Shown here: positions 1 through 10,807 of the stretch, piece after piece
Position numbering within the stretch: position 1 is the first letter of the stretch
Layout: every line of letters starts with the position of its first letter
NCBI GenBank assembly: GCA_007449985.2
Contig: VIIQ02000575.1
Span: 691,001 to 755,000 of the forward strand
Direction of reading: 5' to 3'
Length of the DNA: 64,000 nucleotides
Source of the DNA: Desmodesmus armatus
Taxonomy: Eukaryota; Chlorophyta; Chlorophyceae; Sphaeropleales; Scenedesmaceae
Program-made: the position numbers and the translations under genes
Notes under the pieces: generated by a model
What the model was told of the DNA's origin: nothing
What the model saw: only the letters and a program-made list of their open reading frames with translations
The model's database searches: none

Positions 1-2180
1 CTAGCAAGTCCCGCCCAGTGGTTTGGTCCACGTCACGTATGCTGAGGCCCAGCTTCCCACCGCTGCAAGAAGACAACGCACAAGCACTCAACCGTGTTGA
101 AGAAAGCTCTGAACAGAGTTGCCACTTGGGAAGCATGCTCAGGTGTGCCTGTAGTGTAGGCTGCAGGACACCGAACTATGCGTGACATGTGCTTCCTCGC
201 AGGACAGGTGTGCGCAACAAAATTGCCCAGCTGCTGACCATGTCGCCCGGCTGGAACTGCAGCCATGCACACATCCCTTGAGGGGGAAGGCGCACCTGAC
301 GGACACCACCTTGACCCACACGTCTTGCCCGCGCTCAACTGCCTCCTTGGCAGAGCCCAACCGTGCTGAACTGATGTTGGAGACATGCACCAGACCCTCA
401 GCCTGCGGCAGCGACACACACTTGCACTCAGCTATGGGCACACGCACAGCCGCGCAAACACTTGCTCCACCCAAAAACCAAGTACATTATGACCTTGCAG
501 ACGTGCCACCACCTATGACAGACCAGTCTCATCAAAGGTGCCGCAAGCTTTATGAACACGCTGCTTGTGCAGCCACTGTGCAGCCACAATGCCCAATGAA
601 TTTTATAATCCCGCAGTTTTGCCGCAGCAAGGGCCAGCGGGCACTACCCACCTTCTTGCCCAGGTGGCCAAAGCCCTGCACCTCCACAAAGCAGCCAAAC
701 TCCATGATGCCTGACACCTTGCCACGGTACACTGCACCCAGCACAGGTTCCTCAGGCAGCCGCGTCTGCTGCAGCGGCGCCTGCTGTGCAGCTGCTGGTG
801 GAGGCCTGGGGTAGCCGCCGCTGCTGCCTGCTGCGCCTCGAGCTGCTGCTGCTGCTCCTGCAGCACCAGGCTGCGGCGGCCGCCCACCACCCCGCTCTCT
901 GCTGCGGCTGCGACTGCGGCTACGGCTGCAGTACCGGCTGTCCCGCCGGTCAGACCTGTCCCGCCGGTCCTTGCCGGGGCTTCTTGACCTGCAGCAGAAA
1001 CAGACAGCGATGTAGTGCTGGGAGGATCGTGCTGCGTTGGTGGCCCCCAAGAGGGCACTGCTTGTCAAGTGTTGATTGGAGCCAACGGGCAGTTGCTCTG
1101 GGGCTATTGTGGGATAGCAGGATGCTACATGAGTGGCTGACAGAAGCGTCTGGACAAGAAGCAGGCTGCCACTGCCATCAATGCCCTGCAGCAAGGCTCC
1201 AGACTCCCATGATGCAGCAATCAATTGCAGTCAGCAGTGTGTGCCCCTTACCGCCGCCGCTCCCTGCTTCTGCTCCTGCTGCGATCCCGCCGGTGCTCCC
1301 CATCCCTGTCCCTGTCACGATCCCTGTCCCGCCTATCTCTATCTCTGTCGCCCTTGAGACGCTCGCGCTCTCTGCTGCCATCCCTGCCCCTGTCGCGATC
1401 CTGTCCCGGACGCTGCTGGGTGGCGGCTGCTCCTCTGCATCCTGCTGCGCCCCTGCCTGCTGCGGCTTTGCATGCACCGTGGCTTCATCCAACAGGATCT
1501 TGTCCAGCTGCTTGGCATACTCCCGTGTGTTCTGCAGTGCCAGCCCTGGCAGTGCTGCACCGGGGCGCGGCTTGGGGTGCGGCTTGAAGCTGCTGTCATC
1601 GCCAGGCTGGCCTGTGCCAGGCTCTAGTGCCTGTATGATGTTCCAGAGCCGCTCCACCACTGCATCTGGGAGCTCGCCGCCTGCTGCTGCAAGATCCTGC
1701 AAGTACCAGCACCAGCGCCGTTTGTTGGCTGAGGAATCACTTGCACATCACAATCAACCCCAGCATGGCACCCACCTGCTGCGCTACTCCCAAGGCTAGC
1801 AGACACAGGGTGTGCAAGCTTGCTTACCTTTTTGAAGCCATCCACGTTCCTGGCACCCTTTGCCACATCGACAATGAACTCTGCCAATGTCTTCTCTGCG
1901 ATGCCAGTCTGTGCCTCAAGCTCTGCACAACACACGCATGCAACAGCACCAATGTTGCCTTGACGTGACAGGCGCCGCTGTCGGTGCGCATGCAGCTAAC
2001 AGAAGCCCTCTGCAGGCCAGCCTGTGCCTGACTGTGACTGCTGCTGTTGGTTGTGTGCAGCACAAAGCGAGGTGGGACGGGCAAAGAAAGGCACCGAGTT
2101 GTTCGAAGTCCATGCACATTACCTGCTGTAACTTTTGAGATGACGGAGAGGTGCTGCAGCTGCTGCAGGGTCTGGCTCAT
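1..2180 (-). CDS. DHX8: PRP22/DHX8-type DEAH-box splicing helicase, N-terminal part (runs off left edge)
   Basis: DHX8/PRP22 releases spliced mRNA from the spliceosome in the nucleus. Six exons can be read on the minus strand: 2180-2123, 1922-1828, 1696-1252, 988-652, 402-296 and 62 to the edge. Exons 1-2 give the family N-terminus (LQHLSVISKV, then KTLAEFIVDVAKGARNVDGF). Exon 3 begins ELPDAVVERLWNIIQ and turns into an Arg/Asp-Arg/Glu repeat region. Exons 4-6 encode an S1 RNA-binding domain (VLGAVYRGKVSGIMEFGCFV, EGLVHVSNIS, LGLSIRDVDQ). Junction phases agree except inside exon 3, where the Arg/Asp frame is reached only by adding one base near 1400-1430. The family resemblance is strong. The helicase core lies outside the window, so activity cannot be judged. 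Confidence 0.9.
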
Positions 2181-2807
2181 GGCGCGTGCTGCTGCTGTGG
2201 TGCTGCTGGTGTGCCCCTAAGAGGGCACAGCTCTCAAGATGACTACTGAGTCCCACATGCAGGGTGTACTGCGCCTGTGAATACGAGTCGGCAAGCTTCG
2301 AGGGAGGAGAAGGTTGATAGATACAAGTAGTGATCCTGCTAGTGTCCTCCTGTAGTGTCTGACGCGTGCGGCATGTAGGGCAGTTCAAGCCTGGGTAAAA
2401 CAACACCAGCTCCTTTCGAGCGTCCATGCCTTACCAAAACTTGACTGACGTCCTTCCAGTTGTACAGTTACGAACCACCTGACAGCTGCTGCTGGGGCCC
2501 ATGAACAGTTCGAGCTGGTTGCCCCATCGACGACAAAGTTGGTCTGCTTGCTGCAAAACAACGTTTCTGTCCTCTGCTGTCAAGGCTAGATGCACGGAAG
2601 ACCGACAGGTTTTACACAAGTGACAACTGAAACAAACTTGGCTTCAGCATCACTCCCATTCACGTGTGAATTTTCACGTGTATCAAGTGCTTCTTCTGAA
2701 TTCTGCTGGCACAATCTCGGGTGACCTTATCATAGTACCGGCACCAGCTGTACCACCAACTGCTGCAACTGACCCAGCCCTGCCTCAGGTTGAATTACTG
2801 TCAGTGA
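2181..2807. other. Upstream region of DHX8
   Basis: This is the 5' side of the minus-strand helicase gene. Short minus-strand open stretches at about 2620-2431 and 2427-2190 could be 5'UTR exons or an upstream gene, but I recognise no domain in them. I see no convincing TATA box or repeat. Confidence 0.3.
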
Positions 2808-3930
2808 TGAAACTAAAAGGGCAGCTCAACGCTCATCCAGATTGCCAGGAAGTGGCAGCGCTGGAGAGGTTCAGTCTCTCTGACTGTGGTGTCTACAGTG
2901 GTGTCCTGCCGGTGTCTGTCTACCTGTACTGTGTAAAAGTGGTGTACCGGTACATGGTGGGTGTGTGAGCTGGCAACCTGACAAAGCCTGCTGTGTTGAA
3001 GCTTCATCACCCAGTCTGGGCACCAGGAGCATCTTGCAATCACTTGGCCGCCTGCTGCCTTTCCTGCTCCTCCTGTCTTTCCTGTTGGGTGCGGTGTTGT
3101 ATGTTTCCACGCATTGCCATACAGGTCTTGCCATGGTAGGTGGTTCTACACAGGTTTCTTGTCTGGTGCAGTGGCATGTGCTAGTCTTGTGATGGTGTCA
3201 TGCTGCACTGGTGACATGCACGTGCTGTGCTGGCCACTCAGTGGGTGGGCTGAGGCCCATGCACAGGCTACCGGCAGGCCTGGACCATGTCATCAGCATG
3301 TGATCGATGCGGCTGAACTGCCAAAGGCTCCCTTGCAGTGCATGCAGGCTGGTTGCCTGTCAACACTACAACGAGTATCAACTTGCAGCTCTTTTGTATG
3401 CGCAGCACTGTGTGTGAGTCACGGATGCATCACGCAGTGGTGCACAGCCCATCCAGCACGTTTGCAGTCCCTGGCCCAAAATGTTACACTGTGGTTGCAT
3501 TTCATCACTGGTGTCATTGACGGTGATTCCTTGCCCTGCAGGCTTTCTTACTGTCTACCTGCTGGTGTGCTGAACCTGCTTGTGCTGTCCTGCACCACCT
3601 GGTCATCGCTGGCCTTCTCCTTTGCGCGCCTGTTCACAAGCCCTGGCAGGTGTGCTGACATGGATGGCACAATTGACACAGAATCGCGTGCTGATGGAAT
3701 GCGTACGCGCAGCTGCCAGTTCCTGCACTTGGCTTGCCAGTCCTGCATCCCTCTTGTTGTCAAGGGTCGTGTCGCGTGTTGCAGGACGCATCCTGTTGCA
3801 TGCGCACCCTGAGGTCAGGGACTCTGCCCGGGGGGCAATGCCATGTGTGCAGTTTTGTTGGTGGGAGACTGCTACTGCAGCAGTTGAGGCCAGCATGCAA
3901 CAAGTCTCGCAGCTCCTGCTGCCTTTTTGA
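2808..3930 (+). CDS. Candidate multi-exon gene, one predicted membrane helix, function unknown
   Basis: Three stretches have coding-like character. The first (2808 to about 2890) begins MKLKGQLNAHPDCQEV. The second (about 2990-3140) contains one strong hydrophobic helix with the core LLPFLLLLSFLLGAVLYVS. The third (about 3655-3930) starts after a CAG acceptor with VLTWMAQLTQNRV, contains VVSRVAGRILLHAHPEVRD and ends at a TGA at 3928-3930. I could not join the exons with consistent phase, and I do not recognise the family. It could be a small single-pass membrane protein or a decayed gene. The long reading frame at 3114-3812 overlaps these pieces in another frame and looks spurious. Confidence 0.25.
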
Positions 3931-4612
3931 TTGGCCGTAGGCTGCTGGCTGGTGGGGAGTCAGGCACAGCTCACACAAGCAATGCAGCACTGAAAAGAAA
4001 AATGAAGGTGAGCGCTGGTGTCGCAGCAGCCTTGTAGTTGAAAACGCTCCCATGTGCTGAAGAAACCTTGGAACTAAAACTATTGATGACAGAGAACCAC
4101 CGATGGGACAGGGAGATGAGTGCTGAGATAACAAAACAAAACTGCTTGATTGTGTATCAAAAGCCTCGCTTGTATGGCCAGGCTGTGCTGCAGTTGCACC
4201 CAGGCCATAATTGCATGCACCCAACTGCACTTGCTTTCTGTTCTCCTGCAAGTCCCCTTCGTGTACAGTACACTTACAGCAGCTATTGCACTCCTTTCAC
4301 CCCTGTGCCTTCCCTGTTTTTCGCACAATTTGCTCCCCAGGGCAAAGTTTGCAAAGTTGCCCCCTCCCCCTCCGCCCACAACAACGTCCACTGCCACAGG
4401 TTCAGGGATGTACTACTGATTGTTTCACAAAACAAGTGGGGTTTGATGAGCACAAGGACGGCTTCTTGTTGTGGGTTGGGGTCTGGAAGTTTGGTTGGGG
4501 TCTTGAGCCAGTTCCATTACCCTCACCGCCTCCCTCGTTTCAATCACTTTTCTTACCCAAAGACTGATTAGACAAGCACCATCATGCCTTGATCACGGTC
4601 CAGGTGGCTCAG

Positions 4613-7608
4613 ATGGAAACAAGATGGAGGAAGGCCGTGAACGAGAAGGCATCCGCAGTCCCTCCAGAGGTGTGGCAGCTGATAGTTTCCTTCCTGGCAC
4701 CGCCTGAGGCTGTCAGGGCTGCCGTGGTCTGCTCTGAGTTCGCATCCATCGCCACCCCAGCAGCTCAGCAGGCATGCAGGCGCCTGTGGCCCCAGCACGC
4801 AGCCAGGCTTGCAGCCTGTGGCTCCAACGGCGTTCAGCGCTTCTTCAGACTTGTTCAGGCTCACGAGGAGGAGGTCGCGGCGCACCCAGACGTGGGCAAG
4901 TCCAAGTTTGTTCAAAAGGTGGTCTGCCCGGAGCACAGGCAGATCGCAGTGGAGTGGCTGGTCGAGGTGAGGTGCTGATACTTCTAACTAGGCATGATCA
5001 GGCCCTGCAGGAGCGCGATGGTGCTGCGCTGTGACTTGAATTCGGTTCAAGCACGATCCAACCTGCCCACCTGCTCTTCAACAGCCACCCAGCGTCCCAG
5101 CCTCCCCCGATTGTGTGCAGATGCCCTCACAAAGTGCGATCTTGGCCTCGGATGCGGCGTGCGGTTGGCCGGTGTTGAATTTTTCGTTGTTGTGCTGCTG
5201 TCGCGGTGTTGACAACTTGGGCCTGCAGGTGTCGTGGGATTGGCAGCTGGAGAGCACCGTGGTGTACCGAGGTGCACAGTACCTGGACCACTACCTGGCA
5301 GTGCACCCAGTGCCCGCCCTGAGCAAGTTCCAGATGCTGGCCATCTCCTGCCTGCGGGTGGCGCTCAAGCACAGCAACAAGCTTGCAGAGCGGGAGCGCC
5401 AGCGCCTGCCCTGCAGGCACTGGGCGGAGGTGACTGACGGCGCCGCCACAGAGGCCGAGGTTCGCAACCAGTGCGCCAAGCTGGAGCGCCTGCTGCAGCA
5501 GGAGCACCGCAGCCACCCCAACGCCAAGCAGCGCCTGCGCTTCCTGTGGTACCGGCTGTTTGATGCGGGTGTGGTCAAGCAGGAGCACGTCTACATCTAC
5601 ATGCTTGCCAGCTTCCTGCTCCACCTGTCCCTGCTGGACAGCAGCCTCAGCACGGTCACCCCATCCAAGCTGGCCACAGCAGCGCTGGGCCTGTCCCTCA
5701 AGGTGTTTGGCTTCCCGCCCATGCCCGCTGTGCTCACAGAGCACACCTTCTACCTGCCAGACGAGCTGCAGGAGATGCAGCAGCAGCTGGAGCGTGTTCA
5801 GGTGTGGCTCATCAAGCTGTGAACATGGTACACTCATAAGTCACTAGAGTCTGCAGGGTGGATTGCATGTGGAAGACATGCTCCAACTTGGAAACTTGGT
5901 CCCTGTGGTCCTGAGCGTGCAGGTTCAGACCAGCTCTTGCTGGGGCGCACCTTGCTGTCAGCACCTTGTGGGCATGCTTGCTTACCGCCTGACTGGCTGT
6001 GCTGCCCGTTGTGGTTGTGCTGTCGATGCAGGGAGAGGTTGCTGGCAGCCAGCTGCGTGCACTGTGGGTCAGTAGCTACAGCTACGTCGGTGTGGCCTCA
6101 CAGCAGGCTGCCTACACACTCCTGGAGCGCATTGTGACAAACCGGGCAAACTCGAGTACCTGCCTCAGGCAGAGGAGAGCAGCAGCACAACCCTGCAGGA
6201 GGCCCAGGACGCAGCAGCAGCCCCAGGTGTCTGTGAAGCCTCTGGCACCGCATCTGCAGTGGACGCAGCAGCTCCTGCACCGACAGCAGCAGCAGCCGAG
6301 GCCGCACCGGCAGGCCTCCCTTGGTGGGTCAACAGGGTCGTCACCAGGGCCGCAGCTGCAGCAGGGCTGGCCAGTGGCCCGGTGGCTGGGTCATCAGCAG
6401 CAGCTCCAGCGGCCGGGGCAGCAGGGGCTGTGGACCACAAGCATCCTGCACACAGCAACGCTGGCAGCAGCAGCCATGCTGGCTGCAGCAAGGCACCTCC
6501 TGCAGTGTTGCCTGCCGGCCCAACACAGGCAGCAGCACTGGCCACTCCACAGCGGCCATCTGCCGGCACAAGCCATGCAGCGGTGGCAGTCATGGGGCCA
6601 CCGCCAGGCCTGGCAGCAGTTGCTGGGCTCACCCCTGCAGCAACCACTCCTGCAGCCGCGGCAGCGGCAGCAGCCATTGCTGGGCAGCCCGATGGCGCTG
6701 ATGACGGCCAGCAGCTGCCTGGCTCTGGCGGAGGCAGCGCCAGGCGCGGGACTCGTGAGCTTCCACCCCGCCGTGCTGTTGCAGTGAGCCGCTATGGCAC
6801 AGCCAGCCGTGGCAGCACACCTGCGCGTGGCGCTGCTGCTGCATCAGAGGTGCCCAGCAGCAGCAGGGCCGGCAACAGCCACGCAATGGTAGGCACGGCT
6901 GTGGCAGCAGCTCGGCAGCAGTCTGAGCCCGGCAGCACCTCAAGCATGCCAAGCCAGGTGTTGGCAACAGCAGTGCAGCCAGCCGGTGTGCGTACTGATG
7001 GCATGGCCATGTCGCACGCAGCCCCTGCTGCTGCATCCTGCGCACCCCCCGGCAGCATGACACCTGCCAGCCCCAAGCATGCAGCCGCAGGCATGCGTGG
7101 CTTGGCTGCCTTGTTTGCAGGCGTGGGCCACGGCGGCGCCGGCAGCAGCCAGGCAGGTGTGGGCAGCAGCACGGGCAGGCTGCTGTCTGGCCTGCCGTCG
7201 CTGCAGGGCAAGCTGATTGCAGGGGACAGTGCTGACCTGCACCAGAGGCTGTCAGAGGAGCCGTCGTGGCTGTGGTCAAGTATGGGATCCATCCACCAGT
7301 CCGAGATCGGCAGCTTCAGCGATCAGGCTGGCAGCAGCAAGGCTGGGCACGGCAGCAGTAGCAGCAACCTGCACAAGGGGAGTGTCCCTATCCTGCGCTC
7401 TGCTCGCCGGTCAGTGTCGGCCGGTGGCGCCGGGGCCCCCTCAAGTGACCAAGACCACGCACAGAAGGCACACCCGCTGCAGACACGCCCAGGGGTCCAC
7501 ACTCGCAGCAGCAGTAGCGGCAGCAGCGCGGATGCCACCAGCAGCCATTGGCACACCCTGTCTCATGCAGGTGCTGCCAGGACAAGCCAGGCTTTGCACC
7601 AGCACTGA
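4613..7608 (+). CDS. F-box and cyclin domain protein (cyclin-F type)
   Basis: Three exons: 4613-4966, 5229-5801 and 6032-7608. Residues about 16-50 form an F-box (VPPEVWQLIVSFLAPPEAV), the SKP1-binding module of SCF ubiquitin ligases. A cyclin N-lobe begins near residue 103 (HRQIAVEWLVEV, continuing after the splice as SWDWQLE) and a C-lobe follows (YMLASFLLHLSLLDSS, LATAALGLSLKVFG). Exon 3 starts GEVAGSQLRALWVSSYSYVG, the end of the cyclin fold, and then becomes a roughly 480-residue Ala/Ser/Gly-rich tail to the TGA at 7606-7608. The cyclin frame and the tail frame differ by one base near 6130-6170. A 35-nt intron there would be implausibly short, so a missing base is likelier. Cyclin F combines the same two domains in animals; substrate use here is unknown. 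Confidence 0.8.
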
Positions 7609-10600
7609 GTGGGTGTGGGTGTGTTAGGGCAGGTGCTGTCTGTGCAGTTTCTTGTCTGTGGCTGCCCTTTCTGGTTCTGGGAGATGCTCTGCAGTCCTGT
7701 GTGATTCAAATGCTGCTGCAGCTCATGCATGGGGGTGTGCTGTGCAAGTGCTAACCCCTCTTTGACTTTATTGACCAACCATATGGCCCTGCAACAATAC
7801 ATGAGCCGTCATGTTGTGGGCTGTGGCACAAGTATCACCCGCAAAGGGTGTGACCACTATGCAACCGGCATAAGTGCTGTTACGCGCCCTGTGGGATAGC
7901 ATGGCTGCCCAGCTCAACACGGGTGCGCGCTTGTGGCGAGCTGCGGTGGGCTCGTGTTGACTGCTTCAACCAGACCGTGTCATGTCTCAACAAGGGGACT
8001 TTGACTAGACAAAAACATGCCTTTGCATGGTGTGGGTGTGATTGCTGCAGCATGGATCCCGGCAGTGGAACTGCGTGGCCGCTTGACGGACAGACACTCT
8101 GAGCAGGCAACAACAAGGGGTGTGAGGCGTGATGTATCTTGGATATGCTCGTGGTTATGGAGCGTGTGCGTGCTGAGCAGCATGAGTGCCACACCGCCTC
8201 CAACAATTGCCCTTGTGAATGCCACAGTTGGCAACGTGGTAAAGACGGCTGCGTGTGTGTGGGTTGTGTGTACTGCTGGTGGCTTGCATGCCAGCAGGAA
8301 TCTGGCATGCCAGTTTACTGGATGATGCTGCAGTCATGCTGCTGCCCTGTGCCCTGTGTCACTGCCCGCGCAAGGCAGTTGGTAGTCAGGCAGGTGCAGT
8401 GTCCTCAGGTTTTCGGTTAAGGACTGCACGCCCCGGGGGCACAGGAGTGCTTGCAGCAATTACAATGCAGGACTGCTGTCATCATACCGTTTGTGGTGGT
8501 GGGTGAGAAGATGGGAGGAGCCAGGCCTCCAGGCCTGTTGGTTTGTGTTTGCATGGTGCTGACATGCAGGCTATGTGTGGTGATTGTACGGGGGATATGC
8601 GCGCCGGCCGGACTGTGCAGTTGTGGGCATGTTGGCAGCATGGCAGCTGAAGATGTTACAGTACGTCGCAGTAGATGGTTCTGGGCACTCCTGCCCAATC
8701 ACACCCTTGTTTATCTACACGGTTCCGTGCAGTGGGTTTGTCCGTCTGGTGTGCTGCCCCATGCAATGGCGGCCTGGCTGCACAGCGCTGCTGTTTGGAC
8801 CACCTGCAGACCAGACAGCTTTACACATGACAGGACCTCAGACAGGTTGGGCAGATGTAGAATTTGTCCAGTGCGACAGGTTTTTGGAAACAGGGTCTGC
8901 CAGCATGCCCATCATACAATCTTACAGGGCACCAGTGTCTGTGCAGCACAGACTGTGCTTGACTTGTGGTGTTGGCAGCTGATGCACACTCTCTAGGCTG
9001 TGTTCATAGCAACAGCTATCGCCCTGGCCTGCATTTATGCCAATTTTTTGTGGTGTGCTACTTGTTCCAATTGTTCCATGGGGCTGGCCTATGGACAGCA
9101 TTGTGGACAGGACGTCCTTTGTTTGTATTTGCACAGTCGTCGATAGGGTATCACACCAGCATGACCATGTAGTTTGCTCAGCACGGCCCCAGCATTGCAT
9201 GTTGTGCTTGCTTAGTTATATATTGACAATGTGGTGGTTGGACACTGCCGCTGAGTCTTGTCGTGCCTGCACTGCAGCGCAGCAGCCTCCGAATTTCTTT
9301 CTTTGTGGTTTTGTTGGTCGCCGTGTCCGCGGCGAATGGGGCGCCTCAGTTGGCTGGTGAATCACTTGTGCCCTGCTTGTTCTAAGTGCCACCGCATCTC
9401 AGGTGGCGGTGTCATTGTGGGGTTGTGTGTTCGGATGTTTGACATAGTGTTTGGCTGTGCTCCATGCAGGCCTTCGGCTGTTCACTTCTTGTAGGACAGG
9501 CCATGGTGTGCCATCCCATTCGTGTTGGGGTTTCATGCTTTACCCACATTTCATGTCTTATCCACCTGATGTTCATTTGCTCCTGCCTTGTAACATCCAG
9601 TAATCGCATAACATCCAATGTATGATCAATGCACATGCTGCAGCCAAGTGTCCACCAACCCCATGGCTCAGCTTTAACAGTTTAGCAGCAAAAATGACAT
9701 CAGTGCGCGTGCAGCAGCACCTGAGCTGAGTGCAGCGCCACATGTACACAACAATTTCCTGCATCCCAGCTCAAGCTGGGAGCATGCTCCAGTCGTGAGT
9801 GAGGATCTGATCAAGTATAGGTCAATTACCCCTCAGTCAATGGTTTCCATGTAGGGCAGCGCCATGCACATGTTGACTGCCATGCACTCAGCTTGCTTTG
9901 CCAGCCTTGTGCCCTGCTGGCTGCACGAGCGTGTAGCTCCCGCTTTGCAGCCAGTGCTGTTACACCCCACGGTGGCAGCTGCTCTGCGCACCATCACAAA
10001 ACAGCACAATGAGTTCAGCGCAGCCGCTCGCTGCTGCTATGTGGCTGTACTTGTACCTCCGCAGGTATTGCCCAGACTGTCAAGACTTGTCACGCGCCGA
10101 CATCAGAGCGCCTGCACTTGACCACCACAGTATATGCGTCCTGCTGCGCAGCCTTCAACTGAACCAGTGCCCATGCTTGTAGACAATTAGACATCGGCTT
10201 CAAAAATAGGTAGCCTGCATGGCCGACAACCTGCGCAGCAGCAAAATACCGTCAATAATACCGTCAGCAAACACACAATACATATGCGACAAAGTTGGCA
10301 GGCTATCGCCAATGTTTCGCAGGCACGCACATGTGACTTGGCTGCAACGGCACCAGTGACTGCAGTTGGTGTTGCCACCTGCACGGCCGTCCATGCAACA
10401 GTACACCAGCCTGAGTACTTCATGTGTAGAGGCGACCAATGCCTTTAGGTTGCTGCGCACCTTGCTGCTGTTGCCAGCTGTGTGAAACACACTGGCGGCC
10501 AATGTTTTCGGAGGTTGCTGCACGCTCAGCAGCAGGGATGCGTCACTGCCAGTCAAACTGTGCTGTGCTGCGCACCTGATTGCCGTCGCTGGCTGTGTGC

Positions 10601-10807
10601 AACACAAACGCACACGGCTGCTTGTGCTGCAGGTACCACTCAAACAACCTCCCGCAGCACAGCAGCACGGGGATAGGCAAGCTTACCCAAGCAATGGCTG
10701 CTGCTGCTGCCACCACACCCATGTGAAACTCGAGGATATCTGGGCCAGCATTGCAGCTTGAGTCAGTTGTCAGCTGACTAGCCTGCACACCCACGCGACC
10801 TGATGAG
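7609..10807. other. Intergenic region between two convergent genes
   Basis: This holds the 3' ends of the cyclin gene (+) and the decarboxylase gene (-). A TGTAA on the plus strand near 9587 and its reverse (TTACA) near 9960 could be the two polyadenylation signals, which would mean long 3'UTRs. The reading frames here are T/G-rich, Cys-rich and unlike any family I know. I see no repeat or RNA gene. Confidence 0.4.

Noticed and set aside
33..814. Overlapping open frames opposite the DHX8 exons, including a 210-residue plus-strand one
   Set aside because: They are shadows of conserved minus-strand exons and have no family match.
3114..3812. 232-codon plus-strand frame
   Set aside because: Cys/Ser-rich, no motif, and it overlaps a better candidate in another frame.
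6134..6168. 35-nt intron in the cyclin gene
   Set aside because: It would restore the frame, but it is too short for a spliceosomal intron in this genome, where the others exceed 70 nt.
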